From Delftia tsuruhatensis (lineage in GTDB: Bacteria > Pseudomonadota > Gammaproteobacteria > Burkholderiales > Burkholderiaceae_C): a stretch of DNA of 64,000 nt. Under the pieces are notes generated by a model. That model did no database searches and was not told the DNA's origin. It worked only from the letters and a program-made list of their open reading frames with translations. This document shows, piece after piece, positions 24,663 through 33,387 of this stretch (the first letter of the stretch is position 1; each line of letters opens with the position of its first letter). The DNA is taken from NCBI RefSeq assembly GCF_903815225.1, contig NZ_LR813084.1:124001-188000 (forward strand), read 5' to 3'. The position numbers and the translations under genes were made by a program.

Positions 24663-26036
24663 TCAGCCCTTTTTTGCCTTGGTCAGGAGCTGGTCCAGCA
24701 GCACCATGGCCTCGTCGATCTCGGGGCGCGAGATCATCAGCGAGGGCGCGAAGGTGATCACGTTCTTGTAGTAGCCGCCCACGTCCAGCACCAGGCCGCG
24801 TTTCTGGCCCTGGTATTCCAGACCGCCTTCGAGGCCGATGTCCACCATCTTGTCCAGCAGCGCCTTGTTGGGCGTGAAGCCGTCCTCGGTGCAGATCTCG
24901 GCGCGCAGCGCCAGGCCCAGGCCGTCCACGTCGCCGATTTCCCTGTGGCGCTTTTGCAGCTCCTTGAGGCCTTCGAGGAAGTAGGCGCCCGATTCGCGCA
25001 CCTGGCGGCCGAAGTCCATCTCGTGGGTCATCTTCATGACTTCCAGGCCCAGGGCCGTGCCCAGCGGGTTGGAGGCGAAGGTGGAATGGGTCGATCCCGG
25101 CGGGAAGATGGTCGGGTTGATCAGCTCCTCGCGCGCCCACAGGCCCGACAGGGCGTTGAGGCCGTTGGTCAGCGCCTTGGCGAAGACCAGCACGTCGGGC
25201 TTGACGCCGAAGTTCTCCACCGACCACAGCGTGCCGGTGCGCCAGAAGCCCATCTGGATCTCATCGACCACCATCAGGATGCCGTGGTCGTCCAGCACCT
25301 TCTTGAGGCCCTTGAAGAAGTTGGGCGGCGGCACGACGTAGCCGCCCGTGCCCTGGATGGGCTCGACGTAGAAGGCCGCGTACTCGCACTGGTTGGTCTT
25401 GGGGTCCCAGATGGCGTGGTATTCGTTCTCGAACTTGCGCGCGAATTCCTTGACGATGGAGTGCGAGTACTCCTCGGCCGTCATGCCCTTGGGGCGGCGG
25501 AAGGGGTAGGGGAAGGGGATGAACTGCGCGCGGTCGCCGAAGTGGCCGAAGCGGCGGCGGTAGCGGTAGCTGGAGGTGATGCTGGAGGCGCCCAGCGTGC
25601 GGCCGTGGTAGCCGCCCTCGAAGGCGAACATCAGGCTCTTGCCGCCGCTGGCGTTGCGCACGACCTTGAGCGAGTCCTCGATGGCCTGGGCGCCGCCCAC
25701 GTTGAAGTGCACGCGGCCGGCATGGCCCCACTTCCTTTCCGCGTCCTGGGCGATGAACTTGGCCAGCTCGATCTTGGTCGGGTGCAGGTACTGGCTGGCG
25801 ACCTGGGGCAGGGTCTGCAGCTGCTCGATCATCTTCTGCTCGAGGCGCTTGTTCTTGTAGCCGAAGTTCACGGCCGAATACCACATCTGCAGATCGAGGT
25901 AGGGCGTGCCGGCCTCGTCATACATGTAGCTGCCTTCGCAGCCCGAGAAGATCTTGGGCGGGTTGACGTAGTGGACGGTATCCCCGAACGAGCAGTACTT
26001 GGCTTCGTCGGCCAGAAGTTGGGCGTTATTGGTCAC
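24663..26036 (-). CDS. Class-III PLP aminotransferase
   Basis: About 457 residues of fold-type I class III. It shows the PLP-stacking loop (FNVGGAQAIEDSLKVVRNA), YHGRTLGASS, VEPIQGTGGYVVPP, the cofactor Asp in MVVDEIQMGFWRTG and the Schiff-base Lys in VLVFAKALTNGLNALSG. Members move amino groups from omega-amines, GABA, lysine or ornithine; the specific substrate is not evident. I start at GTG 26036, which has GGAG 9 nt upstream; an in-frame ATG at 26171 would add 45 weak residues. It is first on the minus-strand unit and followed by repeat copy 3. Confidence 0.87.
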   Translation of the reverse strand: MTNNAQLLADEAKYCSFGDTVHYVNPPKIFSGCEGSYMYDEAGTPYLDLQMWYSAVNFGYKNKRLEQKMIEQLQTLPQVASQYLHPTKIELAKFIAQDAERKWGHAGRVHFNVGGAQAIEDSLKVVRNASGGKSLMFAFEGGYHGRTLGASSITSSYRYRRRFGHFGDRAQFIPFPYPFRRPKGMTAEEYSHSIVKEFARKFENEYHAIWDPKTNQCEYAAFYVEPIQGTGGYVVPPPNFFKGLKKVLDDHGILMVVDEIQMGFWRTGTLWSVENFGVKPDVLVFAKALTNGLNALSGLWAREELINPTIFPPGSTHSTFASNPLGTALGLEVMKMTHEMDFGRQVRESGAYFLEGLKELQKRHREIGDVDGLGLALRAEICTEDGFTPNKALLDKMVDIGLEGGLEYQGQKRGLVLDVGGYYKNVITFAPSLMISRPEIDEAMVLLDQLLTKAKKG

Positions 26037-26226
26037 AGCAGAGGGCTCCGGATATTCAGCCGCCGAAGTGTGGGCGGGCAACCTTGCCGCGCTGTCGAGC
26101 CTTTGTGTGCGGTTTGTGGAGGGCGCGCGGGCAGCCCCTGGCCGCGCCTGGCCTGAAAGAGTTCGCGCCATGCCGTTCGCACAGCCCGCGTTAACCCTGA
26201 ATGCGTCGCAGGAGCGGCATTCTATA

Positions 26227-26263
26227 GTTCTATCTGAAAGTCTTTTATTCCATCAGATAGAAC
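26227..26263. promoter_or_regulatory. Perfect 11-bp inverted repeat upstream of the Bug gene
   Basis: Arms GTTCTATCTGA and TCAGATAGAAC are separated by 15 bp of AT-rich DNA. The dyad lies in the 300-bp divergent gap between the aminotransferase and the Bug protein gene, about 75 bp before the Bug start. The form suits a dimeric repressor or activator (IclR, GntR or LysR type), but no such gene adjoins. Confidence 0.55.
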
Positions 26264-26335
26264 GATTGCGCATGCCCTGCGCCAGCACCGGCATCCTGCC
26301 GGATGCCGCCCCCAGGCAGTGCAAAGGAGGTCGGT

Positions 26336-27316
26336 ATGCCCTGTTCCACTGCGCGGCGGCTCATGGTCGCCACCTGCCTGTCGGCGTTGGCCGGCGTCGG
26401 CCTGGCCCAGCCGGCCGCCGACTGGCCCACCCGGCCGGTCAGGATCATCGTGCCCTATGCGGCCGGCGGTCCGGCCGACATCACGGCCAGGGAGATCGCC
26501 CAGAAACTGGCCGCCCTCACGGGACAGCCTTTCGTGGTCGAGAACCAGGGCGGCGGCATGGGCATACCGTCGCTGACGGCCGTGGCGCGCGCGGACCCGG
26601 ATGGGCACACCTGGTGGATGCCGGCGCTGGGCAATGTGGTGCTGCAGCCCCTGTTGAGCCGCAACGGGGGCGGTGACCAGGTCGCCAGGCTCAAGCCCTT
26701 GGGCATGGTGACCACCAGCGCCCATGTGCTGGTGGTGTCCACGCGGCTGCCGGTCAGGACCACGCAGGAACTGGTGGACTATGCCCGGGCCCATCCCGGC
26801 CAGTTGGGCTTTGCATCGGCCGGCGTGGGGGGAACGGCGCACCTGGGGGCGGAACTGTTCAAAAGGCTGTCCGGGGCCGAGGTCGTGCATGTTCCCTACA
26901 AGGGCAGCGCGGCGGCCATCGGAGATCTCGCCTCCGGCCGGGTAGGCGCCATGTTCAGCAGCCTGCCCTCGCTGCAGGCGGCGGTCGACAAGGGCTACGT
27001 GCGCGTGCTGGCAGCCACGGCGCCCAGCACCTCGCCCGCCACGCGCTCGCTGCCGCTGATGTCGGCCACGCTGCCGGGCTTCGAGTACACGTCCTGGTAT
27101 GCGATGTACCTGCCGCAGCAGACACCCGACGCCATCGTGGCCCGCGCCAGTGCCGTGCTGCAGCGCGCACTCAAGGCGCCAGAGCTGGCGGAAAAGATCG
27201 CGCTCCACGGCATGGAGCCAATGCCTGCAGGGCCGCAGCAAGTGTCCACATGGGTACGGCGCGACCATGAAAAATGGGGCGCCTTGATCCGGGAAACAGG
27301 GATTTCCCTGGATTAG
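26336..27316 (+). CDS. Bug/TctC-family periplasmic solute-binding protein
   Basis: A 326-residue secreted binding protein. The signal peptide (residues about 1-25, LMVATCLSALAGVGLAQP) is followed by the family opening DWPTRPVRIIVPYAAGGPADITAR, the ligand loop FVVENQGGGMGI and GFASAGVGGTAHLGAELFKRL, VPYKGSAAAIGDLASGRV. These proteins capture carboxylates, nicotinate or aromatic acids for TctAB transport or sensing. No TctA/TctB genes are here, so it is an orphan, as most are in this family of bacteria. The ribosome-binding site AAAGGAGG sets the start. Confidence 0.93.
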   Translation: MPCSTARRLMVATCLSALAGVGLAQPAADWPTRPVRIIVPYAAGGPADITAREIAQKLAALTGQPFVVENQGGGMGIPSLTAVARADPDGHTWWMPALGNVVLQPLLSRNGGGDQVARLKPLGMVTTSAHVLVVSTRLPVRTTQELVDYARAHPGQLGFASAGVGGTAHLGAELFKRLSGAEVVHVPYKGSAAAIGDLASGRVGAMFSSLPSLQAAVDKGYVRVLAATAPSTSPATRSLPLMSATLPGFEYTSWYAMYLPQQTPDAIVARASAVLQRALKAPELAEKIALHGMEPMPAGPQQVSTWVRRDHEKWGALIRETGISLD

Positions 27317-27464
27317 AGCGTGTGCTGCGCCTCGTTCCGGGCCCCTTTTCCGGCTCGGCGCCCCCTGCTTTCGCGGGCACGTAAAAGTGCATCACACGCT
27401 CTGGGGCCGAGGCATCGCCCCGACCTGGCGTGCCGCCGCGCCATCGATGCAGCGATGCAGAGAT

Positions 27465-27483
27465 GCAAATGATAATCATCATC
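27465..27483. promoter_or_regulatory. Fur box upstream of the EF-hand lipoprotein gene
   Basis: GCAAATGATAATCATCATC agrees with the 19-bp Fur consensus at 16 positions, including the whole AATGATAATCAT core. It lies about 145 bp before the EF-hand gene, within an otherwise GC-rich 310-bp gap. Confidence 0.72.
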
Positions 27484-27628
27484 AATTGATGAGAGAATCG
27501 GCAGCGGCCATCCGCAGAGATCTTCGGGACCATGGTCCCGCAGGAGCGCTGCGTGCATGGCCGGCGCCGGTGGTGTGCAGCCCGCCCGGGCTCCGGCCAC
27601 TGCCCATGTCCTTTCCAGGAGTCGATGC

Positions 27629-28117
27629 ATGACCCAGTTCTTTCCTGCCCTGCGCCTGGCGGCCGCCGCCGGCCTGGCGGCCTTGCTCACCGCCTGCGCT
27701 TCGACCACATCGCCGTCCGCCAGCGGCCCGGCCCAACCTGCGGGCGGCCACGGCCAGGCGGCCTTCATGGGCAGCTATGACGCCAACCGCGACGGCGTGG
27801 TCACGCGCGCGGAGTACGACACCGTGCGCAGGCAGCGCTTGCTGGCCGGCGACACCAATGGCGACGGCTGGCTCAGCGAGAAGGAATACGTGGACGAGTT
27901 CGAGGCCCGCCTCAGGCAGCAGTACGCCGGCCGCCAGCCCGACGAGCGCTACGCCCAGTCCATGAAGCAGGCCCATGTGCGCTTCGGCATCGTGGACAGC
28001 AACCGCGACGGCCGCTACACCGCCGAGGAAGACATGGCCATCGCCGAGCGCAGTTTCAAGGAAGCCGACGTGAACGGCGACGGCGTGGTCGACAGGAACG
28101 ACGCCACAAAGCCCTGA
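27629..28117 (+). CDS. EF-hand lipoprotein
   Basis: A 162-residue lipoprotein (lipobox AALLTAC, Cys about 23) with four calcium-binding loops: DANRDGVVTRAEY, DTNGDGWLSEKEY, DSNRDGRYTAEED and DVNGDGVVDRND. Each keeps Asp at loop positions 1, 3 and 5. It should bind calcium at the envelope. The start ATG 27629 follows AGGAG. A strong Fur box upstream predicts iron repression, which is unusual for a calcium-binding protein. Partner genes are not evident; the neighbour recQ is convergent. Confidence 0.88.
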   Translation: MTQFFPALRLAAAAGLAALLTACASTTSPSASGPAQPAGGHGQAAFMGSYDANRDGVVTRAEYDTVRRQRLLAGDTNGDGWLSEKEYVDEFEARLRQQYAGRQPDERYAQSMKQAHVRFGIVDSNRDGRYTAEEDMAIAERSFKEADVNGDGVVDRNDATKP

Positions 28118-28149
28118 GCGCTGGCTGCTGCGCCGGACGGGCTTTCCCG

Positions 28150-30081
28150 TCAACCCGTGGCCACCACCCGCAGCACCTCGGCGCCATAGGCGTCGAGCTT
28201 CTTGGCGCCCATGCCGCTGATGCCCTGCAGATCGTCCAGCGTGCGCGGATCGCGCTCGGCGATGGCGGCCAGCGTGGCATCGTGGAAGATGACGTAGGCC
28301 GGCAGGTTGTGCTCGCGCGCCACCTCGGCGCGCCAGGCCTTGAGGTTGATGAAGCGCACCTGGGCATCGGGCCCCAGGCTGGCCGCTGCCGCATTGGGCT
28401 GGGTGGTGGCGCGCTTGGCGCGCGTGCGCGGCGCGGCCACGGCCTCGCGCAGCTGCACCGGCACGTTGCCGCGCAGCACCTCGCGCGAGCCCTCGGCCAG
28501 GCACAGCGTGTCGAAGCTGTGGCCGCTGTTCTCGCTCGTGATCTTGTGCAGCCCCAGGGCGCCCGTGGCCAGCAGCTGGCGCATCACGCCGCGCAGCTGG
28601 GGCTCGCTGTATTCCTTGCCCACGCCGAAGGTGGAGATCTTCTCGTGGCCGTACTGGCGCACCTTCTCCGTGTCCTTGCCGCGCAGCACATCCATGATGT
28701 GGCCCGCGCCGAAGGTCAGCTGGCTGGCCTCGTGCACGCGGTAGATGGTGGACAGCAGCTTGCGCGCGGCATCCGTGCCGTCCCACAGCGCCGGCGGCTC
28801 CAGGCAGTTGTCGCAGTTGCCGCAGGCCGTCTTTGCCACGCGCTGCAGCGGACGGCCCTCGGCGTCGGTTTCCTCTGGCTCGCCCGGCGCGCCCATGCCG
28901 TACGTTTCGCCGAAATAGGCCAGCAGCCGCACGCGGCGGCAGTCCGTGGCCTCGGCCAGGCCCAGCAGGGCGTCGAGCTTGCCACGCATGGCCTGCTTGA
29001 AGGTGTCCTCGGCCGGGCTTTCATCGATCATGCGGCGCTGGTTGACCACGTCGGACAGGCCATAGGCCATCCAGGCATCGGCCGGCAGCCCGTCGCGGCC
29101 CGCGCGGCCCGTTTCCTGGTAGTAGCCCTCGATGTTCTTGGGCATGTCCACATGGGCCACGAAGCGCACGTCGGGCTTGTTGATGCCCATGCCGAAGGCG
29201 ATGGTGGCCACCATGACGATGCCGTCCTCGCGCAGGAAGCGGTCCTGGTGCAGCTGGCGCGTCTCGGCCGGCAGGCCCGCGTGGTAGGGCAGGGCGGGCA
29301 CGCCGGCCTGGCTCAGCGTCTGGGCCAGCTCCTCCACGCGCTTGCGCGACTGGCAATAGACCACGCCGGCCTCGCCCTCGTGCTCGCGTTCGATGAAGCG
29401 CAGCAGCTGGTTGGAGACATCCTTCTTCTCGGCGATGCGGTAGCGGATGTTGGGCCGGTCGAAGCTGCTCAGGAAATGCCGCGCGCCTTCGAGCTGCAGG
29501 CGCTCGATGATGTCGGCGCGGGTGAGCGCGTCGGCCGTGGCCGTCAGCGCGATGCGCGGCACGCCCGCATAGCGCTCGTGCAGCACGGTGAGGGCGCGGT
29601 ACTCGGGGCGGAAGTCGTGGCCCCACTGGCTCACGCAGTGGGCTTCGTCGATGGCGAACAGCGACAGCTTGCCCTGGGCATGCAGGTCATCCAGCAGGCC
29701 CAGGAAACGCGGCGTGTTCAGCCGCTCGGGCGCGGCATAGAGCAGGGTGATCTCGCCGCCCTGCAGCCGCCACTCCACCTCCTGCGTCTCGTCATAGGAC
29801 AGCGTGGAATTCAGATAGGCGGCGCTGACGCCGGCCTCGTGCAGCGCGCCCACCTGGTCGTGCATCAGCGCGATCAGCGGCGATACCACCACGGCCACGC
29901 CATGGCCCTGCTGCTGGCGCACGATGGCCGGCACCTGGTAGCACAGGCTCTTGCCGCCGCCCGTGGGCATGAGCACCAGCGCATCGCCGCCGGCGACCAC
30001 ATGGGAAACGATGGCCTCCTGCGGGCCGCGGAATTGTTCGTAGCCGAACACGGCTTGCAGGACGGAATGCGCGGCGGACAA
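28150..30081 (-). CDS. recQ: ATP-dependent DNA helicase RecQ
   Basis: About 643 residues. Superfamily 2 motifs are complete: [14 protein letters not shown] (I), [19 protein letters not shown] (II and the aromatic loop), LTATAD (III), [11 protein letters not shown] (IV), [15 protein letters not shown] (V) and [10 protein letters not shown] (VI). The RecQ-C zinc site ([19 protein letters not shown]) and a C-terminal HRDC domain (about 560-640, [18 protein letters not shown]) follow. It unwinds DNA in recombination and repair. The start is uncertain: TTG 30081 gives the expected family N-terminus, while ATG 30237 would add 52 low-quality residues spanning a hairpin. Confidence 0.93.
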   Translation of the reverse strand: MSAAHSVLQAVFGYEQFRGPQEAIVSHVVAGGDALVLMPTGGGKSLCYQVPAIVRQQQGHGVAVVVSPLIALMHDQVGALHEAGVSAAYLNSTLSYDETQEVEWRLQGGEITLLYAAPERLNTPRFLGLLDDLHAQGKLSLFAIDEAHCVSQWGHDFRPEYRALTVLHERYAGVPRIALTATADALTRADIIERLQLEGARHFLSSFDRPNIRYRIAEKKDVSNQLLRFIEREHEGEAGVVYCQSRKRVEELAQTLSQAGVPALPYHAGLPAETRQLHQDRFLREDGIVMVATIAFGMGINKPDVRFVAHVDMPKNIEGYYQETGRAGRDGLPADAWMAYGLSDVVNQRRMIDESPAEDTFKQAMRGKLDALLGLAEATDCRRVRLLAYFGETYGMGAPGEPEETDAEGRPLQRVAKTACGNCDNCLEPPALWDGTDAARKLLSTIYRVHEASQLTFGAGHIMDVLRGKDTEKVRQYGHEKISTFGVGKEYSEPQLRGVMRQLLATGALGLHKITSENSGHSFDTLCLAEGSREVLRGNVPVQLREAVAAPRTRAKRATTQPNAAAASLGPDAQVRFINLKAWRAEVAREHNLPAYVIFHDATLAAIAERDPRTLDDLQGISGMGAKKLDAYGAEVLRVVATG

Positions 30082-30145
30082 CGGGCGTCTTTCGAAAAAA
30101 GGCGGCAAGGCCGGGTGGAAGGAATACGGCGCGTGGCGCCCAAAA

Positions 30146-30171
30146 AGCAGGCTCCGGCGCGAAGCCGGAGC
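30146..30171 (-). terminator. Terminator-like hairpin upstream of recQ
   Basis: GCTCCGGC and GCCGGAGC arms with a five-base loop, followed on the minus strand by CTG and five T residues. No minus-strand gene lies before it, so it may be an attenuator in the recQ leader. It argues against the longer recQ start at 30237. Confidence 0.45.
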
Positions 30172-30384
30172 ACCCCCCGATTGTGCGCCCCGCGGCAAGC
30201 TCCGTGGCGGCCGCAGGGTTTGCACAGCACGGGCCATGGCACACAGGCGTCTGATGTACCACGGCAGGGCGAAGTCTCCAAACGGCGATTCCTAGGAGAT
30301 ATGCCGTTGTGGTTACCACCTTGGCGCTCGCCGGCGAAACCTAGACTGGATCGCACATACCAAAGGATCGGAAGGGAGGGGAAG

Positions 30385-31374
30385 ATGGACGGAACGGATG
30401 CGGCGCATGGCGTGGATCCACCCGGAAGCCGGGGCCGGCGTCGGGCAGGCGATGGGGCGTTGCCACGGGATTCGGACGACACGGCCGGCCTGAGCGCCAG
30501 CGGCCAGCACTGGCTGGTGGCCATGGCCCTGGCGCTGCTGCCGGGCATGTGGCTGTGGTCGGCCCTCCCGCCGGCTTCACTGCAGCTCGAGCCACCGGCC
30601 GGGGAAGGCGCGCACAAGCCTTCGATGGAGCAGGCCCGGCAGGGGGGGCGGGCCATGGCCATGCCCATGCCCTTCGAGGCCAACAGCGGCCAGTTCGACG
30701 GGTGCGTGGCCTTCATGGGCAGGACCTCTGCGGGCGCGGTGTTCGTTACCCGCCAGGGCCAGATCGTCTACAGCCTGCCGGCTCCGGTGGAGCCGGTGCA
30801 TGAAGACGGTATGGGCTGGCTTCCGGACACGGGGGCGCAGGCCCGAGCACCCGCCTGGAGCCTCACGGAGACCCTGGCGGGCGCCCAGCCCCTGTCGCCC
30901 GTGGGCGGCCAGGCCTCGGACATATGGGTCAGCCGCTTCGCGGGCCCGAACAGCTACCGGGCTGCCACCTACCGCAACATCCTCCTGGGCCGCGCCTGGC
31001 CCGGCATCGAAGTCGAACTGGCGGCGCGCGGCGACCATGTGGAAACGCTGTTCCATGTGGCCCCGCAGGCGGATGCCGGCCAGATCCAGGTGCGCGTGGA
31101 CGGTGCGCAATCGCTGCGCCTGGGCGAGCAGGGGGAACTGATCGTCGCCACGGGACATGGTGACGTGGTCTCCACGGCGCCTGTGGCCTTTCAGGACGGA
31201 GACGGCCAGCGGGCGGGCGTGCCGGTGCGGTACCTGCTCGACGCCACCGGCGGTGGCTATGGCTTCGTGCTGGCCGACTACGACCCGACCCGGCCGCTGG
31301 TGATCGGTGCCCTGCGGCGCGACGCTGACCCGGACGGGGCGTTCGCTCGGCCTGCCGACCCACGCTTCCCATGA
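30385..31374 (+). CDS. Membrane-anchored protein with the N-terminal domain of SBBP-repeat proteins (possibly truncated)
   Basis: A 329-residue protein. One membrane helix (about 43-62, HWLVAMALALLPGMWLWSAL) follows a charged N-terminus. From residue about 90 it matches the domain that normally precedes SBBP beta-propeller repeats: MPFEANSGQFDGCVAFMGRTSAGAVFVT, RNILLGRAWPGIEVELAARGD, VRVDGAQSLRLGEQGEL, TAPVAFQDGDGQR and ADYDPTRPLVIGAL. In family proteins PLVIDP is followed by the propeller; here the frame ends within about 18 residues, so the propeller is absent. It is either a stand-alone domain or a remnant. A GGAGGGG site precedes the ATG. Confidence 0.75.
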   Translation: MDGTDAAHGVDPPGSRGRRRAGDGALPRDSDDTAGLSASGQHWLVAMALALLPGMWLWSALPPASLQLEPPAGEGAHKPSMEQARQGGRAMAMPMPFEANSGQFDGCVAFMGRTSAGAVFVTRQGQIVYSLPAPVEPVHEDGMGWLPDTGAQARAPAWSLTETLAGAQPLSPVGGQASDIWVSRFAGPNSYRAATYRNILLGRAWPGIEVELAARGDHVETLFHVAPQADAGQIQVRVDGAQSLRLGEQGELIVATGHGDVVSTAPVAFQDGDGQRAGVPVRYLLDATGGGYGFVLADYDPTRPLVIGALRRDADPDGAFARPADPRFP

Positions 31375-31636
31375 CCGGTGCGGGGCATTGCACCGGGGTC
31401 GCCAGCCATTCGTGGCCATGGCTTCGGAACCCCTGCCTTGTCCTGGTCGTAGCCGTCCGTTGCATGGATTGAAAATCCATTGCCGTGGGAGTCCGCTGAT
31501 AAAAAAGCTTTTCCCCATCCTCGATCTCTGCACGATTTAATGGCCACCATGCCAGCGCTGGGCGGCCTCTGCGCCCCGATGCGGGAAATCCGTCGATTCG
31601 TGTCCGTTGTATTCCTTCGATTGCAGGAGTGTGCAA
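31375..31636. other. Intergenic region without a recognisable gene
   Basis: About 260 bp between two secreted-protein genes. It is moderately AT-rich toward its end (AAAAAAGCTTTTCCCC near 31500). I see no convincing frame, terminator or repeat. The promoter of the HAF-like gene should lie here. Confidence 0.4.
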
Positions 31637-32848
31637 ATGAATGTTCCGGCCCTTTTCCCTCGCATGCTGCTGGCTTGCAGCCCATGGCTTGCCTCTGCTT
31701 GCGCCATTGCAGGCCCCATGCAGGATATCGGCACCAGCGTGGGTCCCCAATGCGTTGGCATATCCGTGAATACCTCCGGCCATGTGGTGGGCGCCTGCGC
31801 CAAACCCGATGGTTCCGCCGTCGGCTTTGTGGCATTGACGCCTGGCACGGCCGTGGAATTGGGCCGGCTGGCCACGGCGCGCAGCTGCGCGGCCACCATC
31901 ATCACCAATGGTGGCCGAATTCTGGGCAGTTGCCTGAACAATGACTCGCTGACCACGGCCGTGGTCTGGAATGCCAACTCGCCCACGACAGTCCAGCCCC
32001 TGCAGCCGTTGCTGGGCGGTGTGCGCACCATGGGAACGGCCTACAACCATGGCGGGGCAACGGCAGGTGTGAGTGTGAGTGCCAACAATACGGCCCAGCC
32101 CGTGATGTGGCGCATCAACGAGACCACGGCCCGGTCGCTGCCGGCGGGCCTGCTGGGGCTGGATGCCACCAACTGCGTGCCCACCGACATCGACAGCACG
32201 GCCCCCAATCCCAACATGCCCAATATCTCCGGCAACTGCCCCGGAACCAACGGCCGGCCCCAGCCCGTGCTGTGGGCGGCGGGCCTGCTGGGTGCCTACG
32301 GAGTGACCACGCTACCGTTACCCACGGGCGCGCTGTACTGCACCACCACCCATGTGGCCAATGGGCGCATCCTGGGCAATTGCGACTTTGGCGCCCAGGG
32401 TGGCCGTGCCGTGCTGTGGCCCAATGCCAGCACCACTCCGCTGGTGCTGGTGACCAATCCGGCTCGCAACAGCGCCAGCGATCTCAATTCCAGCGGCGGT
32501 GTGATCGGGCGCTACCAGAATGCCAATGGAGACTCCATCCCGTTCTATTGGGATACCACCACCAACACCCGCACGGATATTCCTCCGCTGAGCGGAGGCT
32601 TCAAGATCAGCGTGGCCGACCTGGGGGACAACGGCCTGGTCAGCGGTACCAGCGAAACCGGCGACGGCACACGCCACGCCATCCGCTGGACGCTGTCGGG
32701 CGGCACCGTGGATCTGGGCACGCTGCCCGGCGGCAAGAACAGCTCGGGCCGGGGTTTGAGCCAGGATGGCTGCTATCTGACGGGTGGCAGCGAAGTGGCG
32801 CTGGATCGGGATACGCATGCCTTCTTGCAGAATCTGTGCACGCCTTGA
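31637..32848 (+). CDS. Secreted HAF-repeat-like beta-propeller protein
   Basis: A 403-residue protein with a signal peptide (about 1-25, LLACSPWLASACAIAGP). The mature part has about seven ~50-residue repeats of the form GxxVGACxxPDG...xxWxxxxTxxxxLP, including SDLNSSGGVIGRYQNANGD and RWTLSGGTVDLGTLPGGKNSSGRG. The last unit is the typical HAF motif DLGTLxGG. Cysteines recur once per repeat (SVGPQCVG, GACAK, RSCAAT, GSCLN), suggesting periplasmic disulfides. The role is unknown. Codon use is less GC-biased than in the flanks. Ribosome-binding site AGGAG, ATG 31637. Confidence 0.8.
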   Translation: MNVPALFPRMLLACSPWLASACAIAGPMQDIGTSVGPQCVGISVNTSGHVVGACAKPDGSAVGFVALTPGTAVELGRLATARSCAATIITNGGRILGSCLNNDSLTTAVVWNANSPTTVQPLQPLLGGVRTMGTAYNHGGATAGVSVSANNTAQPVMWRINETTARSLPAGLLGLDATNCVPTDIDSTAPNPNMPNISGNCPGTNGRPQPVLWAAGLLGAYGVTTLPLPTGALYCTTTHVANGRILGNCDFGAQGGRAVLWPNASTTPLVLVTNPARNSASDLNSSGGVIGRYQNANGDSIPFYWDTTTNTRTDIPPLSGGFKISVADLGDNGLVSGTSETGDGTRHAIRWTLSGGTVDLGTLPGGKNSSGRGLSQDGCYLTGGSEVALDRDTHAFLQNLCTP

Positions 32849-33072
32849 GGAGCCCATATCTCTTATGTAGAAAAGGCTTGCGCGTATGAAGTGGGATATT
32901 AATTTGCGAATGGCTCTCTGATATTTAGAGCACGTTATGACTTTGCAGTGGCCATGGACAAGCAATGGGCCGCTCAGTGGGGCTGGCCTGCGCAGGCCAA
33001 GCTCTATAGAGTCGGCGCAGGCCTGGCAAGATTCAAAATTCGTGTGTGGGGCTGCACAAAGAGGTGATCCAA
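32849..33072. other. AT-rich gap in the low-GC patch
   Basis: About 220 bp of AT-rich DNA between two secreted-protein genes. Short frames occur, but none has a start site or codon bias worth calling. The composition differs clearly from the surrounding GC-rich genes. Confidence 0.4.
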
Positions 33073-33387
33073 ATGAGAAAAACCTTCAAAAAGTCAATGA
33101 CATGCCTTGCTCTTGTTTTTTCGATAAGTGCCGCCTGTGCGGCGCCGAAAGATCCATTTGAAATGATAAGGAAGGAAGATGATGCGGGAGCTCTCTATGT
33201 TGGAGATGATCGAAGGAATTCTGTGCGTGTAGGCTTCTATGATCTTTCCGAGCCGGCTGAGCCTGTCTTTGCGGAACGTCCTGCGGGTCCTTTCCAATTT
33301 GATGTACCAGGCAGATTCCTGGAGGACATATATAGTCCTGGTTACTCATCTCCTTACTATTATTTCAATATGGATTTTCCCTTTTAG
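33073..33387 (+). CDS. Small secreted protein of unknown function
   Basis: A 104-residue protein with a clear signal peptide (MRKTFKKSMTCLALVFSISAACA, cleavage before APKDPF). The mature part is about 80 residues, acidic in the middle, and ends in an aromatic tail (SPGYSSPYYYFNMDFPF). I recognise no family. The DNA is much more AT-rich than its neighbours, suggesting recent acquisition. Ribosome-binding site GAGGTG lies 7-8 nt before ATG 33073; an upstream in-frame start at 33046 is less likely because it would push the signal peptide inward. Confidence 0.65.
   Translation: MRKTFKKSMTCLALVFSISAACAAPKDPFEMIRKEDDAGALYVGDDRRNSVRVGFYDLSEPAEPVFAERPAGPFQFDVPGRFLEDIYSPGYSSPYYYFNMDFPF

Noticed and set aside
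28282..30384. A 1030-codon plus-strand frame joined to the SBBP-leader protein
   Set aside because: The first 700 codons are antisense to recQ; the recognisable domain and a good ribosome-binding site start at 30385.
31307..31640. Short frames between the SBBP-leader and HAF-like genes
   Set aside because: No ribosome-binding site, biased composition or domain supports them.
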